Part shown: positions 47,698-55,014 of the stretch, in pieces | How positions within the stretch are numbered: the stretch's first letter is position 1 | How the letters are laid out: every line of letters starts with the position of its first letter | DNA from: Streptomyces aquilus | Lineage (GTDB): Bacteria; Actinomycetota; Actinomycetes; Streptomycetales; Streptomycetaceae | DNA length: 64,000 bases | NCBI RefSeq assembly: GCF_003955715.1 | Contig: NZ_CP034463.1 | Location: forward strand, 3,348,001-3,412,000 | Direction of reading: 5' to 3' | Position numbers and translations under genes: made by a program | Notes under the pieces: generated by a model | The model's database searches: none | Seen by the model: the letters and a program-made list of their open reading frames with translations, nothing else | What the model was told of the DNA's origin: nothing

Positions 47698-48312
47698 GTG
47701 TTCGAGAATCTCGGGAGTGTGGGCGCGCTGATCGGCAGCCCATGGATCTACGCGCTGGTGGCCGCGTCGGTCCTGCTCGACGTGTTCCTGCCGGTCCTGC
47801 CCAGCGGCGTCCTCGTCATCACGGCCGCCACCGCCGCGGCCGCGGGCACCGCCGCCGGCAAGGTCCCGGCCGACGTCCCGGACATCCTGCTGCTCACCCT
47901 CTGCGCCGCCACCGCGTCCGTCCTCGGCGACCTGGTGGCGTACCGGCTGGCCTGGCGCGGCGGCGACCGCCTCGACCGCGCCATCGCCCGCTCCCGCCGG
48001 CTGACCACCGCGCAGGAACGTCTCGGCTCGGCCCTCGCCCGCGGCGGCGGCCCGCTGGTCGTCCTCGCCCGCTTCGCCCCGGCCGGCCGCTCGGTCGTCT
48101 CCTTCGTCGCGGGCGCCGCGCACCGCCGCATCCGCGAGTTCCTGCCCTGGTCCGCACTGGCGGGCCTGGCCTGGGCGGCGTACAGCGTCGCCCTCGGCTA
48201 CTACGGCGGCCGGTGGCTGGGCACGACCTGGCTGGCGACCGGCGTGTCGGTGCTGGCCCTGTTCGGCGCGGGCGCCGGCGCGGCGTACGTGATGCGCCGC
48301 CAGCCCGCGTAA
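47698..48312 (+). CDS. DedA-family (VTT domain) membrane protein
   Basis: This protein of about 204 residues has the DedA/SNARE-associated pattern: FLPVLPSGVLVITAATAAA, LGDLVAYRLAWRGG and LARFAPAGRSVVSFVAGAA (the conserved F/R-P-x-x-R region). The last helices contain WSALAGLAWAAYSVALGYY. The family includes lipid flippases for undecaprenyl phosphate and phosphatidylethanolamine. GTG at 47698 has ggggag at the right distance; a GTG 6 bases earlier is possible. Confidence 0.87.
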   Translation: MFENLGSVGALIGSPWIYALVAASVLLDVFLPVLPSGVLVITAATAAAAGTAAGKVPADVPDILLLTLCAATASVLGDLVAYRLAWRGGDRLDRAIARSRRLTTAQERLGSALARGGGPLVVLARFAPAGRSVVSFVAGAAHRRIREFLPWSALAGLAWAAYSVALGYYGGRWLGTTWLATGVSVLALFGAGAGAAYVMRRQPA

Positions 48313-48543
48313 CTACCCCGCCTTCCGCGCGGCCGCCCCGCGCACCTCCAGGCCGGCCAGCAGTTCGGCCGTGGCCTCGGCGATCGCGTCGACGGCCCGG
48401 TCGAACACCTCCTGGTTGTGCGCGGCGGGCGCCCGGAAGCCGGACACCTTCCGCACGTACTGGAGGGCGGCGGCCCGGATCTCGTCCTCGGTCGCCTCCT
48501 CGGGCAACACGGGCGGGCGAAGGGTCTTGATACTGCGGCACAT
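48313..48543 (-). CDS. DUF2277 small protein
   Basis: This 76-residue protein begins MCRSIKTLRPP and has ATEDEIRAAALQYVRKVSGF and the final FDRAVDAIAEATAELLAGL, the DUF2277 signature. Its function is not known; a DNA- or RNA-binding role has been guessed from charge. It ends directly against the convergent DedA stop, leaving no room for a separate terminator. Confidence 0.9.
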   Translation of the reverse strand: MCRSIKTLRPPVLPEEATEDEIRAAALQYVRKVSGFRAPAAHNQEVFDRAVDAIAEATAELLAGLEVRGAAARKAG

Positions 48544-48602
48544 GCCTCCAGTGTGGCCCGGCCGCAGGAATAGCGCGGGGCGTCGGCCGGATTGTGCAGT
48601 AC

Positions 48603-49358
48603 ATGACTTCCGTGGAGATCCTTTACGTCGGCGGCCCGACCTCTCTCATCACGCTCGGCGGGGTGCGCCTGCTGACCGACCCGACCTTCGACGCGCCCGG
48701 CGAGTACGACCTCGGCTCCCGCACGCTGGTGAAGAAGACCGGCCCGGCGGTGCGAGCGGCCGACCTCGCCCCGGTGGACGCCGTCCTGCTCTCCCACGAC
48801 CAGCACCCGGACAACCTGGACACGACGGGCCGGACGTTCCTCGAGTCCGCGCCTCTGGTCCTGTCCACGGCCTCGGCGTACGACCGGATCGGCGCCCCCG
48901 TGCGCGCCCTGCCCGCCTGGGAGCACACGGAGGTCGGCGGCGTCCGCGTCACCGCCGTCCCCGCCCTGCACGGCCCCAAGGGTTCCGAACCCCTCGTCGG
49001 CGAGGTCACCGGCTTCGTCCTGTCCGGGGCGGGGCTGCCGAAGGTCTACGTCAGCGGCGACAACGCCGACCTGGACCTGGTCCGCGAGATCGCCGACCGC
49101 GAGGGCCCCGTCGACGTGGCCGTGCTGTTCGCGGGAGCGGCCCGCACCCCCGTCGTGCCGGACGCCCCGCTCACCCTGACCAGCGAGCGGGCGGCGGAGG
49201 CGGCCGTGATCCTGGGCGCCCGTCATGTCGTACCGCTGCACTTCGAGCACTGGGGCCACTTCACGCAGGACGGCCCGACGCTGACGAAGGCGTTCGCGGA
49301 GGCGGGCCTGACCGAGCGGCTGCACCTGCCCGAGCCCGGGGAGACCGTACGGCTGTGA
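48603..49358 (+). CDS. MBL-fold hydrolase (UlaG-like)
   Basis: This 251-residue metallo-beta-lactamase-like protein starts SVEILYVGGPTSLITLGGVR. It has LLSHDQHPDNLD (a variant of the HxHxDH metal motif), PALHGP, VYVSGDNADLDLV and VVPLHFEHWGHF. The order of motifs follows the UlaG/NAPE-PLD-like L-ascorbate-6-phosphate lactonase group, but the first metal histidine is replaced by Asp-Gln, so metal binding may be altered. The substrate is unknown. Confidence 0.86.
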   Translation: MTSVEILYVGGPTSLITLGGVRLLTDPTFDAPGEYDLGSRTLVKKTGPAVRAADLAPVDAVLLSHDQHPDNLDTTGRTFLESAPLVLSTASAYDRIGAPVRALPAWEHTEVGGVRVTAVPALHGPKGSEPLVGEVTGFVLSGAGLPKVYVSGDNADLDLVREIADREGPVDVAVLFAGAARTPVVPDAPLTLTSERAAEAAVILGARHVVPLHFEHWGHFTQDGPTLTKAFAEAGLTERLHLPEPGETVRL

Positions 49359-49422
49359 CGTCTGCGATGATCCGTCGCGAGGCGGCCACCACTCAAGGGG
49401 TCGACCGACGAAGGGAGTTCGT

Positions 49423-50331
49423 GTGACGACGCACGACCAGAAACTGACCGTGGCCGTCCTGGGCCCGGGGGGCATCGGCGGCCTGCTCGCCGGACTGCTG
49501 GCCCGGGACGGGCACCGGGTGCTCTGCCTGGCCGGGGACGAGACGGCCGCCGCGCTGCGGACGACCGGCATCCATGTCCGCAGCGGCCCGTACGGTGACT
49601 TCACGGCCGCGGTGGAGGCGGACACCGAGCTGCGCACACCCGTCGACGCCTGTCTGGTGGCGGTCAAGCACACCGCGCTCGCCGCGGCGCTGGACCGCGT
49701 CCCGCCCGCGGCGCTGGGCGACGCGCTCCTCGTACCGTTCCTGAACGGCGTGGAGCACCCGGCGGCGCTGCGGGCCCGCTACGGCGACGAGGCGGTGGCC
49801 CCGGCGGTGATCCGGACGGAGTCGACACGCATGGCGCCGGGGGAGATCGTCCACGGCAGCCCCCTCGCGGAGATCGACCTGAGCGGCGACAAGGTGGCGA
49901 AGGACCGCCTGGAGACGCTGGCGGCGGCGCTGGACGCGGCCGGGCCGACCACCCGGGTCCTGCCGGACGAGGCCTCGGCGCTGTGGGCCAAGATGGCGTT
50001 CCTCGCCCCACTCGCCCTGCTCACCACGCGGTACGCGCTCCCGCTGGGCGACATCCGCACGCGGCATCGCGAGGAGTTGACCGCCCTGGTCGAGGAGACC
50101 GCCGCGGTCAGCCGCGCGTCGGGCGCCGCGGTGGACCCGGCGCAGGCCCTCGCCCGCTACGACGCGTTCCCGCCGCAGACCAAGTCGTCCATGCAGCGCG
50201 ACGCCGAGGCGGGCCACCCCCTCGAACTCGACGCGATCGGCGGGGCGTTGCTGCGCGCGGCGGAGCGCTCCGGGGTGCCGGTCCCGGTGGCGACCCGCCT
50301 GGTGACGGAGCTGCGGGCGGCCGGTCACTGA
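49423..50331 (+). CDS. 2-dehydropantoate 2-reductase-like oxidoreductase (PanE/ApbA)
   Basis: This 302-residue protein has the NADP-binding fold KLTVAVLGPGGIGGLLAGLL, VKHTALAAAL and LNGVEHPAAL. The C-terminal ApbA domain has ALWAKMAFLAPLALLTTRY and SSMQRDAEAGHPLELDAIGG. It probably reduces 2-dehydropantoate to pantoate, or a similar 2-keto acid. No pantothenate genes are adjacent, so it may be a paralogue. It starts GTG after gaagggagttc. Confidence 0.87.
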   Translation: MTTHDQKLTVAVLGPGGIGGLLAGLLARDGHRVLCLAGDETAAALRTTGIHVRSGPYGDFTAAVEADTELRTPVDACLVAVKHTALAAALDRVPPAALGDALLVPFLNGVEHPAALRARYGDEAVAPAVIRTESTRMAPGEIVHGSPLAEIDLSGDKVAKDRLETLAAALDAAGPTTRVLPDEASALWAKMAFLAPLALLTTRYALPLGDIRTRHREELTALVEETAAVSRASGAAVDPAQALARYDAFPPQTKSSMQRDAEAGHPLELDAIGGALLRAAERSGVPVPVATRLVTELRAAGH

Positions 50332-50342
50332 GACGCGGCGAG

Positions 50343-50861
50343 TCAGTCGTCGGCCGCGACCACGAGCGACAGGACGCCGAGGGCGCGGTCGACGAGGACG
50401 AGTTCGTGGAACTCGATGTGGACCTGTGCGTAGTCGTGCCGGGCGTCCTCGGGAAGCTCCCCGAGGACGTACCGGCCGCTCGCCCGCCGGGCGGGCCCGT
50501 AGACCGTCTCCTCCAGCCGCTCGTCCAGCGCGGCGGGCACCGGGCCGAGCCCGTCGGCCCAGCTCCGGACGACACCGTGCGCGCCCTCCGCGTCGACCGG
50601 CAGATATGCCTCCGGGCCGATCCGGTCCACCCACCACCGCCCGTGCCGTAGGTCCTGCCAGATCCCCGAGCCGTCGTAGAGGTCCCGGAACTCGGGCCGC
50701 GCGATCAGCGCGGCGAGCAGGTCACGGTCGGCCGGGGGCTCGACCGCCAGCCGGAACCGCTTGATGTCCACCCAGCGGAATCCGTGCCCCGATCCCTCGG
50801 GGAACGTGAAGTGCCGGAAGTTGACGAAGAGGGTGTCCTGGTAGGTGAGAGGACTTTTCAT
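50343..50861 (-). CDS. Hypothetical protein
   Basis: This 172-residue protein begins MKSPLTYQDTLFVNFRHFTF. It has good coding bias and contains WVDIKRFRLAVEPPADRD, IWQDLRHGRWWVDRIG and VHIEFHELVLVDRALG. No family or motif is recognised and there are no membrane segments. The mix of aromatic and acidic residues suggests a globular cytoplasmic protein. It is convergent with the PanE-like gene. Confidence 0.7.
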   Translation of the reverse strand: MKSPLTYQDTLFVNFRHFTFPEGSGHGFRWVDIKRFRLAVEPPADRDLLAALIARPEFRDLYDGSGIWQDLRHGRWWVDRIGPEAYLPVDAEGAHGVVRSWADGLGPVPAALDERLEETVYGPARRASGRYVLGELPEDARHDYAQVHIEFHELVLVDRALGVLSLVVAADD

Positions 50862-50983
50862 ACGCCCGATCCTGGCAGCGGCGCCCGCCCCCGCCACCGG
50901 GCCCGCCGCGGCTGCCACACCCGTTCGCATGAACCCACTGAAGAAACTCGCACCCCTAAATCGAACAGGCGTAGCATTGCGCC

Positions 50984-51316
50984 GTGGCTACGACCTATGA
51001 CTTTCCGAGTGACCTCCTCGCCGGTCAGGAGGAGCTGCATCAGGTCAGGGCCGAGCTGTCGGCCCTGCTCAAAAGGCTGCCCTGGTCGGTCGAGCCCCTG
51101 GACGGATTCAGCGACACCGCCGGCTGGCGCAAGGTGGAACGTCCCGCCTCACCCGGCTGGACGGCCGACGAACAGGCGGAGGTGGAGAAGCTCCGCCAAC
51201 GCGAACACGAACTCGCCGTCTTCGTCAGCGGCCACCGCTTCTGGGCGGAGGTCGCGGCGGGGGAACGCGTGGACGCGCGGATGAACCTGAAGCACGCACG
51301 GGACGAAACGCAGTGA
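50984..51316 (+). CDS. Small hypothetical helical protein
   Basis: This 110-residue protein (MATTYDFPSDLLAGQEELHQ onward) has predicted helices (VRAELSALLKRLPWS, EVEKLRQREHELAVFVSGHRFW). I recognise no named family. It is a single gene between the divergent hypothetical and a strong terminator. Confidence 0.72.
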   Translation: MATTYDFPSDLLAGQEELHQVRAELSALLKRLPWSVEPLDGFSDTAGWRKVERPASPGWTADEQAEVEKLRQREHELAVFVSGHRFWAEVAAGERVDARMNLKHARDETQ

Positions 51317-51322
51317 CGAAAC

Positions 51323-51360
51323 GCAGGGGACCCCGGCCGCTGTCGGCCGGGGTCCCCTGC
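51323..51360. terminator. Strong bidirectional terminator beside tRNA-Val
   Basis: A 17-bp perfect stem (GCAGGGGACCCCGGCCG with its complement) has a 4-base loop. It lies 6 bases after the hypothetical gene and 4 bases from the 3' end of the convergent tRNA, so it probably serves both transcripts. Confidence 0.9.
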
Positions 51361-51364
51361 ACGC

Positions 51365-51439
<75 letters not shown>

Positions 51440-51639
51440 GCACCCCGAGCCGCGCTCAGGACGAGTCGACAGCCTACATTGCCCGGGGCACTGTCCTGCA
51501 AACCGGATGCGGTCAGGGTTCTTCCGGGGGTTTTCCCCACCCTGTATCCGGGAGCGTCCCGGATCCCCCGGCCGCCCCGCGGTCCGTACGGTCGAAGAGG
51601 CTTGTCAGTGCCTTCAGGGGCCTTCAGGGGGAGACTCTC

Positions 51640-52410
51640 ATGACCCGTCGTTCCGTCACCGCCCGCGCCGTCCTCGCCGCAGGGGCCGTCGCTCTCATCG
51701 GGGCCGTCAGCGCGTGCGGGGCCTCCGCGGGGGACGACAAACATCCCGACCAGCGGGCCTTCACCCTGCACGGCGACACCCTCACCATCGACTCGGACGA
51801 CTCCGCGCTGGAGATCGTCGCCGTCGACGCCGCCAAGGCGAGGACGGTCGAGGTCACGCGCTGGTTCCAGGGGTCCGTCGCGCTCGGCAAGGACCCCGAG
51901 GTCACCTGGTCCATGAAGGACGACCGGCTCAAACTGCGGATGCACTGCACCGGCGTCGTCGCCGACTGCGCGGCCAAGCACCGCATCGAGGTGCCGCGCG
52001 GGATCGCCGTGCAGGTCGAGGACGGGGACGGCAGCGTGCGGGCGCGGGGCTTCGAGGCCCCGCTGACCATCAGCACCGGCGACGGGTCCGTCCATGTCAC
52101 CGACTCCAGCGGCCCGCTCGACCTGAAGACCGGCGACGGCTCCGTGCGCGCGGAGGTCACCTCCCACAAGGTGCGCACCCGCACCGGTGACGGCTCCGTC
52201 CACCTCGAACTGGGCGCCGTACCGGACCTGGTGGAGTCCCGCAGCGGGGACGGCTCCGTCACCGTCGAACTGCCCAAGGCCACCTACCGCGTCTCGACCG
52301 AGACCGGCGACGGCGGGGTGGACGTCTCCGTCCCACGCGACGAGTCCAGCTCGCACGTCGTCTCCGCACACACCGGCGACGGCAAAGTCACCGTCAGGAC
52401 CGCGAACTAA
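51640..52410 (+). CDS. DUF4097 beta-repeat lipoprotein
   Basis: This 256-residue exported protein has a lipobox-like VSACGAS after the hydrophobic segment. The mature part has the DUF4097 beta-helix, with repeating GDGSV units (at least six, such as TGDGSVHVTDSSG, TGDGSVRAEVTSH and SGDGSVTVELP). It should be fixed to the outside of the membrane as a stacked beta structure. Its function is not known. Confidence 0.88.
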   Translation: MTRRSVTARAVLAAGAVALIGAVSACGASAGDDKHPDQRAFTLHGDTLTIDSDDSALEIVAVDAAKARTVEVTRWFQGSVALGKDPEVTWSMKDDRLKLRMHCTGVVADCAAKHRIEVPRGIAVQVEDGDGSVRARGFEAPLTISTGDGSVHVTDSSGPLDLKTGDGSVRAEVTSHKVRTRTGDGSVHLELGAVPDLVESRSGDGSVTVELPKATYRVSTETGDGGVDVSVPRDESSSHVVSAHTGDGKVTVRTAN

Positions 52411-52485
52411 CGGGCCCGTGTGTTCGTCCTTAACCGGTGGGAGAATGGCAACCGGGCCAGGACGGACACAGCACGGGAGAGGGAT

Positions 52486-53874
52486 GTGACGGCGACACCA
52501 GCACAGCCGTACTCGCCGGCACAACCGCACTCGTCGTCGGCGCCGCGCACCCACTCCGCGCTGCGCGACACCCTCACCCTTCTCGCCCTGCCCCTGGCCG
52601 CCGCCCTCGCGCTGCCCGCGGCGTTCGCCGGCGGCGGCACCCGCCGCTGGTTCGGCGGCCGGGCCGAGAACCAGCGGGCCGAGGCGCAGGCCGCGAAGGA
52701 CGCCGCCGCGGCCGCGTTCTACGAGCTGGACACCGCCCAGCGCGACCTGCGGATCTCGATAGAGACCATCACGGCCGTCGACGACTCCCCCGCCGCCCGC
52801 CGGGCCGTCTCCGACTTCGAGGCGCTGGGCCGCCGCATCGACGAGGCCAGCCATCAGTACATCAACGCCGTCGACGCCCATGACCTCGACCGCGACGACC
52901 TGGAGGCGTCGGTCGCGGCCCGCGCCCGCACCGAGCTGACCGCCGCCAAGGACGAGCTCGGACGGGTCAAGCAGGATCTCGACCGGTTCGCGGACGGCCT
53001 CGGGCCGCTGCTCGGCAAGGCCGAGACCCAACTGGCCCGGCTCGCCCCGGCGGTGGAGCGGGCCCGGCAGGGACTGCTGGCGGCGTCCAACGCCCTCGAC
53101 GCGGTACGGCAGTCGGGCCTGAAGGCCGACGACCTCGCCGCCCGGCTCGCCTCCCTCGGCCCCGAGCTGACCAAGCTCAACCAGGGCGCCGGGGCGCATG
53201 GCGTCCCGCAGACCCTGGAGCGTGCCGAGCGCGTCGCCCGGGAGGCCGAGGCGGTCCGCGTGGAGGCCGAGCGGCTGCCGGAGAAGGCCGCCGAGATCGA
53301 CCACCGGCTCGTCTCGCTCCGCACCCGCGCGCAAGCACTCACCACCCGTGCCGGTCAGGTCGAGCCGGTCCTCAGCGAGCTGCGGCGACGCTTCTCCGCG
53401 GCCTGCTGGCAGGACCTCCAGCAGGTTCCCGACCAGGCCGTGGAGAACGTACGGCAGGCCGAACTGAAGCTCACCGAGGCGCGGGCCGCGCGGGACGCCC
53501 AGCGGTGGCCGGACGCGACGGCCCTGCTGTCCACGGTGCGGGCGCTGCTGAACTCGACGGACGAGTCCGTGTCGGCGGCCGGTGACCGGCTGCGCCGGCT
53601 CAACGCCGTGCAGAAGGACCCCCAGCAGGAGATCGACCGGACGCGGTTCGCCATCCGGGACGCGCAGCGGCTGGCGATGACCGGACGCAACACGCCCGAC
53701 CCCCGGCACGCCCGCCCGCTGGACGAGTCGGTGGCCCGCCTTGACCGGGCGATCGGCACGCTGGAGGGGCGGCACCCCGACTACTGGCACTTCCTCACCG
53801 AGACGGAGGCGGTGCGGCAGGCGGTGGCTCGGGTGGTCGCGCAGATCCGGGACGAGCGGGGGGCCGGGCACTGA
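52486..53874 (+). CDS. Membrane-anchored coiled-coil protein
   Basis: This 462-residue protein has an N-terminal membrane helix (TLTLLALPLAAALALPAAFA) and then long helices of coiled-coil type (LTAAKDELGRVKQDLDRFAD, RLPEKAAEIDHRLVSLRTRAQ). I recognise the type, common in Streptomyces, but no named family. GTG at 52486 with gggagaggg is a good start. It follows the DUF4097 gene by about 75 bases and may be expressed with it. Confidence 0.82.
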   Translation: MTATPAQPYSPAQPHSSSAPRTHSALRDTLTLLALPLAAALALPAAFAGGGTRRWFGGRAENQRAEAQAAKDAAAAAFYELDTAQRDLRISIETITAVDDSPAARRAVSDFEALGRRIDEASHQYINAVDAHDLDRDDLEASVAARARTELTAAKDELGRVKQDLDRFADGLGPLLGKAETQLARLAPAVERARQGLLAASNALDAVRQSGLKADDLAARLASLGPELTKLNQGAGAHGVPQTLERAERVAREAEAVRVEAERLPEKAAEIDHRLVSLRTRAQALTTRAGQVEPVLSELRRRFSAACWQDLQQVPDQAVENVRQAELKLTEARAARDAQRWPDATALLSTVRALLNSTDESVSAAGDRLRRLNAVQKDPQQEIDRTRFAIRDAQRLAMTGRNTPDPRHARPLDESVARLDRAIGTLEGRHPDYWHFLTETEAVRQAVARVVAQIRDERGAGH

Positions 53875-53894
53875 GGCGCGGTTAACCTGTGCGC

Positions 53895-54104
53895 ATGCCT
53901 CGTTATGAGTACCGCTGCCGGAGTTGCGGCGACACGTTTGAGTTGAGCCGGCCGATGGCTGAGTCCTCGGCGCCGGCCACGTGCCCTGCGGGGCATGAGG
54001 ACACGGTGAAGTTGTTGTCGACGGTGGCGGTGGGGGGTACGGCGAGTGCGGCGCCGGCGCCCAAGGCCGGCGGCGGTTGTTGCGGTGGAGGGTGTTGCGG
54101 CTAG
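53895..54104 (+). CDS. FmdB-type zinc ribbon protein
   Basis: This 69-residue protein has PRYEYRCRSCGDTFE and ATCPAGHED in the order of FmdB/CxxC zinc-ribbon regulatory proteins. It ends in a glycine- and cysteine-rich tail GGGCCGGGCCG, which could hold a metal. It is in the small-protein class associated with transcription of metabolism genes, though its target is unknown. Confidence 0.85.
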   Translation: MPRYEYRCRSCGDTFELSRPMAESSAPATCPAGHEDTVKLLSTVAVGGTASAAPAPKAGGGCCGGGCCG

Positions 54105-54136
54105 GCAGCCGGGTGCGTTGTCGGGCGCGGGTGAGT

Positions 54137-54193
54137 GGGGGTTGGTCGCGCCCGCCCGGCGGTAGCCGCAAATTCAGTGCAGCCCCGCGCCCC
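54137..54193 (-). repeat. Dispersed Streptomyces repeat, intergenic copy
   Basis: The sequence from ggggttggtcgcgcc to agccccgcgcccct is closely matched by the copy inside the phosphoribosyltransferase gene at 56724-56783. Both have a ggcggtagccgca core and a cattcagt-like middle. It lies between the convergent FmdB and HAD genes, the usual location for this family. Confidence 0.75.
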
Positions 54194-54207
54194 TGAAGAC
54201 AGGGCGT

Positions 54208-55014
54208 TTACAGCCGCGTTGCTTTCAGGAACTCCCGCAGAATGCGCTCCCCGGCCAATACGCCCCTCTCAGGCAGAGCGCTGATCGTCGGCGCTGCCCA
54301 CTCCGCCTCCGCCAGCTCCCCGTGTCCCGGCCGCCAGCCCCTGTCCGCGGCCAGCAGCAGATCCGCGTCCAGCAAGGAGTCACCGGCCGCCAGCGTCAGC
54401 TCCGCCCCCGTCCTGCGCGCCACCTCCCGCATCGCCGCGCTCTTCGTCAGCGGCTTCGGGACGGCGTAGATCTTGCGGCCCTGGAGGGAGACCGTCCAGC
54501 CGCGGTTCTCCGCCCACACCGCGAGCTCCTTCACCCAGTCCTCGGGCAGCAGCTCGCGCTCGACGACGAGGTAAGCGAAGAGGTCCTCGGCGACCCGGTG
54601 CTTGCGCACCCACACCGGGTCGGCGGTGCGCAGCAGATGCTCGCGCACCTCGTCCAGCGGCGCGCACTCGTCGGCCAGCCGGGCCTGGACGCGGGCGTGC
54701 CAGTCGGCGTCCGTGACGCCGTCCACCAGCAGATGGCCGCCGTTGGCGCAGATGGCGTACGTGGGCGCCGGGCCGGGCAGGTTGATGCGCTGGTACTGCT
54801 TGCGGGTCCGGGTCGTCGTCGGTACGAACACCGCCGCGTCACCGAGGTCGCCCAGCAGTCCGGCCGCCGTCTCCGTCATGTACGACAGCGGCTTGCTCTC
54901 GTGCACCTCGACGCAGAGCAGCCGCGGCGCCCGCGCGTCCGGCATGGTCAGCGCGAGGGCCGCCGAGGAGTAGATGAGCGTACGGTCGAGGTCGCTCGCC
55001 ACCAGCACCGGCAT
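54208..55014 (-). CDS. HAD phosphatase of the Ter-associated module
   Basis: This 268-residue Cof-type HAD hydrolase has the DxD nucleophile in LVASDLDRTLIYSS, motif II FVPTTTRTRKQYQ, the lysine in PKPLTKSAAM and the last metal site in LAAGDSLLDADLLL. Its start overlaps the phosphoribosyltransferase stop (ATGA), so it is translationally coupled. In Ter modules such a HAD is proposed to remove phosphate from the nucleoside-like product. It is the last gene of the operon. Confidence 0.88.
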   Translation of the reverse strand: MPVLVASDLDRTLIYSSAALALTMPDARAPRLLCVEVHESKPLSYMTETAAGLLGDLGDAAVFVPTTTRTRKQYQRINLPGPAPTYAICANGGHLLVDGVTDADWHARVQARLADECAPLDEVREHLLRTADPVWVRKHRVAEDLFAYLVVERELLPEDWVKELAVWAENRGWTVSLQGRKIYAVPKPLTKSAAMREVARRTGAELTLAAGDSLLDADLLLAADRGWRPGHGELAEAEWAAPTISALPERGVLAGERILREFLKATRL